Both the position numbers and the translations under genes were made by a program. Shown here one piece after another: positions 56,113 through 64,000 of a stretch of 64,000 nt of DNA; the stretch's first letter is position 1; every line of letters begins with the position of its first letter. Under the pieces are notes generated by a model, which worked only from the letters and a program-made list of their open reading frames with translations, did no database searches and had not been told where the DNA came from. The stretch comes from Aotearoamyces nothofagi. Its lineage: Eukaryota > Ascomycota > Leotiomycetes > Leotiales > Tympanidaceae. The stretch covers positions 62,001 to 126,000 of the forward strand of contig JADDTR010000008.1 of the NCBI GenBank assembly GCA_015345905.1, in the 5' to 3' direction.

Positions 56113-57962
56113 TCACGGCCTGCCGACCTCTCCGTCCCGGTCGTCGTCATACTCCCCGTCGTCGTCGTCGTCGTCGTCCTCGCTGCCGCTCTCGTCCTCG
56201 TCCCACTCCTGCGACTCGAGGTCGTGGCCGCGGATGCCGAGGCTGAGCAGGAAGCCGCAGAAGGCGATGCCGCCGAAGAGGCCCCAGGCGAGGGCTTCGC
56301 CCTTGGGCCGGACGCGCGTGGCGAGGGAGAAGAGGCCGCCCGAGACGAAGGGGCCGATGGCGCGGCCGGCCGCCGACAGCGTCTGCGCGAGGCCGTTGAG
56401 CGTGCCGAGCACCGAGTGGTTGGGCGCCGAGTTTGTGATCTGGGCATGGCGTCTGGTTAGGGGGGGTGTGGCTTCTCAAGGGGGGGGGGTGGCTTCTCAG
56501 GGCAGGGCGAGGAGCTTACCAGCAATAGCGCACTCGTCAGGCCGCCGACCGCCGCGACGGTCTTGACAAGTAGCACGAACCCCAGCTCGATCCACAGCCA
56601 TACTTTTCCCGAGCCCACGCCAAACGGCGGCGAGTCGCGGTAGCCGATCCAGGGCATCATCATCATGGCCAGGAAGAAGCCCAGCAGCCCGACCCGGTAC
56701 GTGATTTTGTTCCCCATCTTCTCCTTCAGCTTTACGAATATCCCCACCTGGAATACGATGGTTACGACTCCCGCGAAGGACTGGGAGAGCCCGATCTCTT
56801 CCGTAGACAGGCCGCGTCCGGTAGGGGGCGGTGCGTTTCCGAATATGGGATACAGCGAATTGAAGCTGATGTTCGAGAGCTGGAAGATGAGATAGGTCGA
56901 GAGGAGCAAGATGGTATCGCGATTAAACACCTCTTTTGACCGTAAGCTTACTCTGTTGTGCGGGAAGATATCGGCCGTCGAGAGTAGGCTCTGGCTCTCG
57001 CTCTCTTCGTCGCTGATCTCGCCTTCGGAGTCTGTGTCTGCGCCACCATTGATGCGATAGCGTGAGTCGCGAACATCCTGTCGACGGAGGTACGTGGGAG
57101 ATCTCGCACCGCTAGTGAATTGCCACAGCCATGAGAACAGGTTGCCGATTCTATGCTTCAGCGGCGGGAGCCCTTTCGCCTCTTCCAGGCTCTCCTCGAG
57201 GAGGATTCCTGTCAAGACAAGATCGACAATCAAGATAGCAGCTGAGAACAGGTTCGGGATCAAGAACGGATATGGGCTATTCTCTCGCACGAGAAGCGCT
57301 CCAAGGGCAGGCCCAGTAATACCTCCAATCCCGTAGATGACTGGCAGATAGACAAAAGCCTTACTCTGGTTGCTCCGGTCCGTGATCTCCCCAAGACAAG
57401 TGCTTATGACTCCTTGATTGCCGTTGCCCAGTCCCATCAGCGCCTGCACCAATATAGCCTGCCAGAGATTCCTGCAGAACCCGAATGCGACAAAGCAAGC
57501 CGCAGTGAGGACCGTTCCAGTCATCACCACCGGCTTCCTCCCAATTCGATCCGACAGCCATCCCCAGAAGAAGTTGGTCGTGAACTGCGCCAACGCGAAC
57601 GCAGACGCTATCGTCCCGACGTATAGTCCAACCTCCGACACGGCCACGCCTGGAAACGCAGCTACCATCGAAGGCAGGTATGGGGAGATGGAGTTGAGCG
57701 CCGTCTGCTCGGCGAGCGCAATAACCGCCAGAATCGCAAGCTGCCCCACGGGCAGCGGCGAGCTGTGCTGATGTTCGTGGCCGGAATCTTCGCTGTCCCC
57801 GGGCGCATCCGCCGACCCATCCTGGCCCAGAGAGCCTGCTGGAGATGCTGGAGATGCTGGAGGCTGCCCTCGCGTCGTGGGAGGAGGTGTCGGGAAGGTC
57901 TGGTAGTGCGGGGTGGCCGATTTCCGTCTCTCCATGCCTCCCAGCGTATTCGAGCGCGTCAT
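56113..57962 (-). CDS. MFS transporter, 12-helix, with acidic loop and tail
   Basis: Major facilitator of the fungal group that includes yeast YCR023C and plant ZIFL-like carriers; cargo unknown. Exons 56520-57962 and 56113-56439 give 589 residues. The 80-nt intron (GTAAGC..GCCCAG) contains long G runs and joins LTSALLL to ITNSAPNHSVLGTLNG, a motif of this group. The soluble N-tail is Ser/Pro-rich. Helix 2-3 loop has WGWLSDRIGRKPVV (motif A). The central loop carries a Ser/Glu-rich acidic stretch (DTDSEGEISDEESES) and the C-tail ends in a Asp/Glu run. I chose the start at 57962 (MTRSNTLGG); the open frame extends to an ATG at 58274, which would add 104 residues with a polyglutamine run from a CAG repeat, and that part has no family similarity. 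Confidence 0.85.
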
Positions 57963-59821
57963 CGTCGAGTCAGCCGGCGCAGTGCTGCGCGGGCGTCTCC
58001 CTTGCGCCGTTGATTGTTCGTAGACGGCGGGCTGCGCAAGCAACAGTCGTCGGAGCTCCTCGAGCAGTCTCTTCGAGGTCGTGCGCTTCTCCTGCCGTGG
58101 GGCGCGCGCACAGAGAAACGGCAGTTGGCCGCAGTATCCAGCGCTCGGGTGAGGAGACTCGAGGCGGGCGGTGTGGGATTGTGTCCAACAGGTATCGTCA
58201 GGCCATGCTGCTTGCCATTGCTGCTGCTGCTGCTGCTGCTGCTGGCCAGAATTCTCGCAAAGTATCGTCAACAACGGCGGAGTTCTGGTCTAGCCCGATG
58301 TTGCCGATGATAAGAGATGCTTTTTCGCTTCCCCGAGCGTCGGCCTCGGTGGCCGTGGGCCGTCCACGGAGCAGACGCGGCCCGGCTGCCACCGAGATCG
58401 AGATCGAGATCGATGAGATCTGACGGATCAATTGTAGTGTGTTGCTTGTAGTCGGCCCGTGTGCTCGGCCGGACTGGGAGGCAACGGAGGGTCGAGCACA
58501 CGTGCCTGCGCCGGCGGCTCCCAGCTGGACATCCTACATCCCATCCAAGCAGCCGCCGCACCAGCTACACCCTTACTGCCTCAGCCAGCTTAGCTACAGC
58601 TACAGCTATATTCCAGACTCCAGCCTCTCTCTCTCTTGCAGCGTGCGATTGCCCAGCTTCGGATGGGAGCGTCATATGGCGACGTCGCTGTCTTGGGCGA
58701 TCTCTGATCTGCGTGCTCTCTGCTGTCCCCTTCAGCCTCGTATTCTTGCCGGTGCTCTACGTTACATTCCGTGTACCTGCGAGAGACACAGCGGTGCAGT
58801 TCTGTTGGTTGGGTGCCACATCATGCATGTGTCGTATCACGTCGTTTCCCAGATACCCGGATATATGATCTTCATCCATGAAGAGACTGTCACGTCACAC
58901 CCGGCCTGCCGTATGACAGCTTTGCGCCGATATTTGAAGAGGTATAAGCAATTTCTATCATGGAAGCATTTATTGGGTGGAATACAGGTTACATCGTCTG
59001 AACTATAAACTGCAGATTCTGAATATTGTTTTGTTGTTCGATTATCTTATTTGTGACTGCTCAATATATTAAATGCCAGGGTGATGCACGATTTGATTTG
59101 ATTTGATCGTAGGAGTCCAATCATAATCGAAACAGCTCTTCTTTAGGCAAATCAAATTCAAATCAATTTAATCATTGAATAATCTGATCTTCGATGATTC
59201 GTTGATTTTTTTAGGCTCTCTATACTAAGTTAATAAAGGTATATAAAGCGATACAGTGTGGTCAAAAGAGCTTTAAATAGCTCGGGTTCGGTGCCAGAGT
59301 ATAATATATATTAGAATATTGCAAATATTTAATCCTACGGGTATATCCTTCCTTAGATTAACGATATTCTTGCTATAGCGCCTGCTGTTGATTTAAACTC
59401 CCTTTTTTTTTGCAACGCCATTGGGTGAAACGATAGAAGTGTGCCACGATGCAGATGCATTGTATCTACCAAAAGTCTCATCCTCGTTGCGCCAGATATC
59501 CGTTACTATGTTATGTCAGCAAACCTTCTACACAATGTCTTTTTCCAAGACGAGAGTCTTCGCTGGCGCCGTCGACACCGGGTAGTGTTTCCACGCCTCC
59601 GTACTCCAAGTACACACCTCCAATACTCCCAATGCTCCTACCAAGTTCTCATACGCTCCCTGTGCTTGTACTCTCGCAGTGCTCCCAGTGATTTCGCGCT
59701 GTGGATTGGTGTTCTTCACGTGATTGAGGGCGCGTGACGAGCACATTTGTGGCCAATCGGTTAGGGGCCCTGCAATTGGTGTAATATAATAACCATATAG
59801 AATGGCTGTAGGCCTACGAGC
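57963..59821. other. Intergenic region, GC-rich then AT-rich
   Basis: Upstream of the MFS gene it contains a GCT/CAG trinucleotide run (58220-58244). From about 59020 to 59420 it is AT-rich with an imperfect inverted repeat (TTTGATTTGATTTGAT near 59092 against its reverse complement near 59150-59167). No gene recognised; frames at 58439-59008 look accidental. Confidence 0.5.
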
Positions 59822-62800
59822 TTACGAGGTAGATCCTGGCCTTAGCCTTTCGAGAAGGTCTTCGATCTTCGGCATGAGCTCCGGGATTCGGAATGGCTTG
59901 ACTACAACGTCGTCCTGTAGAAGTCAGTAATTATTATAGAGAGAGAAAGCAGAGTCTCCATTTACCATTCCAGCCTCCTTTGCCGCGGAAATCTGCTCTC
60001 CCCTAGCGTTCGCAGACACGGCAATAATCGGAACATGTCCATTAAATTTACCACTATTCTGTAGCTCCCTGATATTTCTAGCACAGGTAAGGCCATCCAT
60101 AACAGGCATTTCAATATCCAAGAGCATAACAGTGAGTTCTTTACCGCTTTTCTCCTCGCCTTTCCAATATTGTGTTGTCTTCAAAAACTCAAGCGCCTCG
60201 CCGCCGTGATTTGCCACATAGACCTTACACCCAAGATGACTGAGTTGCTTCGACAATACAGCTTGGTTGATCAAATTGTCCTCGACAATTAAAACAGTCA
60301 TGTTTGAACTCTTTCTTGCTGGCTTTTGAAGATTACCTGAGCTAAATAGGATGATATTGTCAGCAGGGGGGGCTGTACGTTGTGTCTTGACGTAAAAGGC
60401 AAACGTGCTGCCAACTCCTGCCTCAGAAGCAACCCCAATTTCACCCCCCTGTAGCTCGGTGAGCTCGCGAGATATAAATAATCCTAGGCCGGAGCCACCG
60501 TATTGAACATGAGTACGTGGAGACGCTTGCGAAAATCTCTTGAAAAGCATTTTCTTTTCATCGCTAGTGAGACCCTTGCCAGTATCATGCACCGCAAAAT
60601 GCAAGTAGAGGTGTTCGTCTTTTCCCGCCTTGTCTTGCAAGGGCAGATCATCTCGATAAGAGCGCGTCGGGACATACGAGATTGGAATCCCAGTGTGCGG
60701 GGGCCTGTTTGGAGAAACACTCATCCTTACTGTGACTACTCGCATATCTCCAGTTTGAGTGAATTTGAGAGCATTCGTTAACAGATTTATGAGGACTTGC
60801 ATGACCCGGCTTGGGTCCAGAAGCAGCCAGTTTGCATTCAAGTCTGCAATAGACTTGTCTACTATCTGATCCAGTTTGACGTCAAAGCGCCGAGATTCAG
60901 CATCAAACATCTTGAGTGCTTCTTGCAAAATCTTTGCTGGATTCATTGCAATGGGAGTAATTGTGAGTAGCTTCGAATCTAACTTGGACATAGTTAGAAT
61001 GTCATCGACAATACCTTTCTGGTGTTGAGCGCAAGATATGATCGTTTGTGCGGCATCGATGCTCCCTTCAATTGGACCTTTAATTTCATCACTGGTAGAA
61101 GATCCAGGTCCGAGATCACTCAGAGATGTTGCAATGAGGTCTGCACATTGTACAATAGCACTCAATGGATTACGCATCTCATGGGATGTCATGTCGATGA
61201 ACTTCTCTTGCTGTCTCTTAGACTCGAGAGCTTCGGCAGTCCTCTGTTTCTGTATTGATTCAGCCCATTTAAATTGAGAAATCTCGTTTATACAAGACAT
61301 CACGCCCGTTACGTCTCCGTTATCATTGAGTTGAGGGAAGGTAGAGACTAGTACCCAGGTAGGAGCAAAAGACGCCTTTTCGCCAGGATGGACTGGAGCT
61401 TTCCATGAATGTTTTAGTCGAAGCTCTAACGAGATAGATGCCTTTTCGCGTACAACCCTTTCCCATCCTTCTTTGAGGGTAGGAATATCTTCATCTATCA
61501 GCAAGCCTAGGGAGGGGAGGCGTTCGGTGAAAGGCTTCTCGCGAGGCCATCGTGTGATGTTGTACCAAGTCTCGTTAACATACGTGACGTACCCATCCCT
61601 ATCCCTTATTGATATTCCAATTGGGGCTGCTTCTGCAAATCGCTTAAACTTTTCTTCGCTGGATTTCACCTCTTGCGTTCGAGCTAACAGCTGGTCCAAC
61701 AACGCTGCACGCTCGACAGCAATTTGCGCTTGTGCTTTTTGGGCACTTATATCAGTGCAGCATCCGGTGATGCCTATCACTGTACCATCACTACTTCTCA
61801 GAGGAAGAGACGTAGCTAAGATCCATCTTTGTCCTTCTATCTGGTTTCCAGAAGCATCAGTGTAAGTCCAGGGCTTGGTCATACGTATTTCAGCTGATAC
61901 TGTATTGCCGTCGCATAGGGATTGAAATTTTGCCACTGCATCGGGTACGTCATCGGGATCAATATTGTTAACCCAATGCATGGGGCCTATCAATGATTAG
62001 ATTAACTTATGTAAGTTGACAGTTTCACTAGACCTACTCTCTTTCTCCATATCAACTCTCTTTAGCCCAGTCATCTCGTACATTGTATCATTGGCTTCAA
62101 TTACCCTTCCATCAGTATCAAGATCAAACATTCCGACCGTAGCAGAGTCAGCCATACGTTTGAATCTTGCAAGCTGTTCAGACAACCGTTCGGCTTGTTG
62201 CGCTCTGACGACAGCTTCTTCAGCAGAACGCTTCTGCATGGTAATATCAGTCAGGCATGTGGTTATGGTCTGAATAGCCCCGGTGTGTGCAATGTCAGTC
62301 GACGAAGTAGCCAGAATCCACTTCATTGGCTTACTGCTGTCGTCAGTGTCGCCATTGGTCATGTGAGGTTTTATTCGAAACTCAAAATTTGACGGGAGAC
62401 CCGATGTTGTTAACTGCTTCCAAGTCTCCTCCACAATTGGCAGATCCTCTTCAAAGATGCAGCTCATCCATGCCATTACATCAATAGGTCCTTTCGGGAT
62501 CTCCGTAATCTTATGCCACATGTCGTTGGCGTATACTAGTGTACCGTCTGTCGGACCAAAACATAAACCAACGGGGACTACTTCAGCAACAGCCTTGAAC
62601 CGCCGAGTTGACTCGTCGGCTTCTTTTGTACGTGCTGCAAGCTGCTCGGATAGCCTGGCTTGGTCAAAGGCAGCTTGTTCAGCAGCATTACGGCCCCTCC
62701 GTGCCTCTTCCTCAAACAAGACACTAGATGCAAGTGCCGATGTTAATTTCTGACAGAGGAGAGAGATAAATTGCTGATAATCGTCATCATACGGCCTCCT

Positions 62801-64000
62801 GGGATTAACTCCAATCATCAAGAGACCCATAACATTTTCGTCGGTAGTAGGACGCAGTGGGCATATGACCGCTTTTGTGCAAGCATCGCCAAATCCACGC
62901 CACTGGGTTCCTTCTAGCAACTTCGCAGGTAGACTATCATCAGAAATCTGGAGAAGAACAGGGGTAGACGACTGCAGAGAGCTACGAAATTGTGATGTCA
63001 AGCCGCCATCATTTTTGCGAAGGTCAAGTTGAGACGGTGCCGCTGCATGGTTTTTAGGTACTCCGAGGGTTCCTTTCAGATCCAAAACTCGCGGGCCGTT
63101 AGAACCCAGCAAACCAGTCGATGAGACGTGAGTAGTATCTTCACCAACGGCATACAAAATGGCAAAAGGAATATCATTTGGATTCGACAACTCAAGCCAA
63201 TTAAGCGTCTGGCGCCAGAATGAGTTAACATCCTTTGTCGTTGCCAAAACCATTCCCAGGTCAATAAACATCTTGGTCCTCCGCTCTGCAATCCTGTGTC
63301 TTGTCGTGTCAAACACGGGGCCCAAAAAGCCAAGGCATTCATCTCCTTCGAATATCGGGACCAAAGACCATGAGAAGTATGATTCTTCGAGATTCCCGTC
63401 CAGCGTTTCCAGAAACAGCTGCCATTCATCGTCCAAACTTGATCTCCTATTTATTCGAGATTTCTCCATAGTAGCTATGAGTGCACCGCATGTCTCTGGC
63501 CAAGCGTCCGGAAATGTCATGCCCATCAATTTAGGGTGTTTGGAGCCAGTCAGCGGAACATATGCTTCGTTATATATGACGACATATTCGGGGCCCCAGT
63601 AGAGACAAACTGGCCGAGAATCAGCCAGGACTAGATCAGTCATGTCGCGCAGCCGCTTCGACCAGTTCTTTATAGGGCCCAGTGGTGTTGATCCCCAGTC
63701 TACACTATAAAAAAACTTCAAGTGTTCCGAGTTCTCCGGGGAAAGGTCAGGAGTTGTCCATCCTGGGCCGGTTTCAGAGATTGATCGTGGAAAGTTCCGA
63801 TTACTAGGACCAGATTTTGATCGTTGTAATTGCCTTATACTGTCGGAAGAAGTATGGAGTGGCCTTTTACGGTTGCCGTTCAATTCAACAGTTCGGTCGG
63901 CGCCGCCAGGTTGAGGCAATATAGGGTCGTTCTTAGTTGATGTATCCTCGGCTTGGTTAGCACAAACAACTCGCCATCTGTTGTCGATTGTGATCCTGCT
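59822..64000 (-). CDS. Multi-PAS hybrid histidine kinase, 5' end off the window
   Basis: Sensor kinase that should autophosphorylate on His and pass phosphate to its own receiver, feeding a Ypd1-type relay. Exons 62038-64000 (5' end open), 61987 excluded, 59966-61986 and 59822-59914; introns are 51 and 51 nt. At least 1,358 residues are visible. Order: PAS-like block (STPLGPIKNW..VVIYNEAYVPLTG), GAF-like domain (AVICPLRPTTDENVMGLLMIG), then three PAS repeats, each opening with FKAVAEVVPVG, FKRMADSATVG or FKRFAEAAPIG. HisKA has the H-box FIDMTSHEMRNPLSA; HATPase has NLLTNALKFTQ, DTGKGL and GGSGLGLFISREL. The receiver VLIVEDNLINQ carries the phospho-Asp in LLDIEMPVMDG and Lys in VVVKPF, which lies in the last exon of 93 nt. 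No transmembrane segment, so a cytosolic sensor. The frame is open to base 64000 with no ATG, so the start lies beyond the edge or in an earlier exon. Confidence 0.9.

Noticed and set aside
58439-59008. 189-codon frame upstream of the MFS gene
   Set aside because: Ser/Tyr-rich simple sequence at the start, no motif, sits where the divergent promoter is expected.

Overview
The window looks like a piece of a filamentous ascomycete (Pezizomycotina) chromosome. Genes carry several short introns, mostly 46-90 nt with GT..AG ends and CTAAC/CTGAC-like branch sites. They lie on both strands with long non-coding gaps, and the protein families are typical of plant-associated or saprotrophic moulds: GH3 and GH51 glycosidases, a CE1-type esterase, an intradiol dioxygenase, several MFS and APC carriers, and a hybrid histidine kinase. 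I cannot name the species; a leotiomycete is a guess. One N at 27929 marks an assembly join. I found no rRNA, convincing tRNA, CRISPR array or intact transposon.

Layout. 0-11 kb: a short-chain dehydrogenase, a membrane-anchored GH3 beta-glucosidase, an AIF/AMID-type flavoprotein, a penicillin-acyltransferase-like Ntn hydrolase with a GC-AG intron, and a YeeE/YedE-type (thiosulfate/sulfur) membrane carrier. About 12.0-14.8 kb: a gene-free block of diverged tandem repeats, the strangest stretch of the window. 15-22 kb: an SH3 adaptor, a DHA1-type MFS exporter, a class III aminotransferase/aminomutase and an unknown protein. 22.5-27 kb: two divergent mitochondrial enzymes, methylisocitrate lyase and 2-methylcitrate synthase, which are the first and last steps of the methylcitrate cycle for propionyl-CoA. 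27-28.2 kb: a GNAT gene whose frame is unclear, next to a 236-bp exact duplication around the N. 29-38 kb: a secreted esterase, a monocarboxylate-type MFS carrier, a glutamine-synthetase-like enzyme and a second SDR. 38-53 kb: long GC-rich or simple-sequence gaps with a secreted intradiol dioxygenase, an APC permease, a possible 47-residue cysteine-rich protein and a DUF2235 hydrolase. 53-64 kb: an intracellular GH51 arabinofuranosidase, another MFS carrier, and most of a multi-PAS hybrid histidine kinase that runs off the right edge.

How genes work together. The clearest functional unit is the divergent methylcitrate pair sharing a 1.07-kb intergenic region. The GH3, CE1 esterase, intradiol dioxygenase and GH51 genes all fit plant-biomass use but are scattered singletons, not a cluster. 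The MFS exporter and the aminotransferase at 17-21 kb are adjacent and co-directional and could be a small module, but no synthase gene lies next to them.

Exon limits were set by hand from splice consensus, frame continuity and family fit; every multi-exon model below closes in frame.
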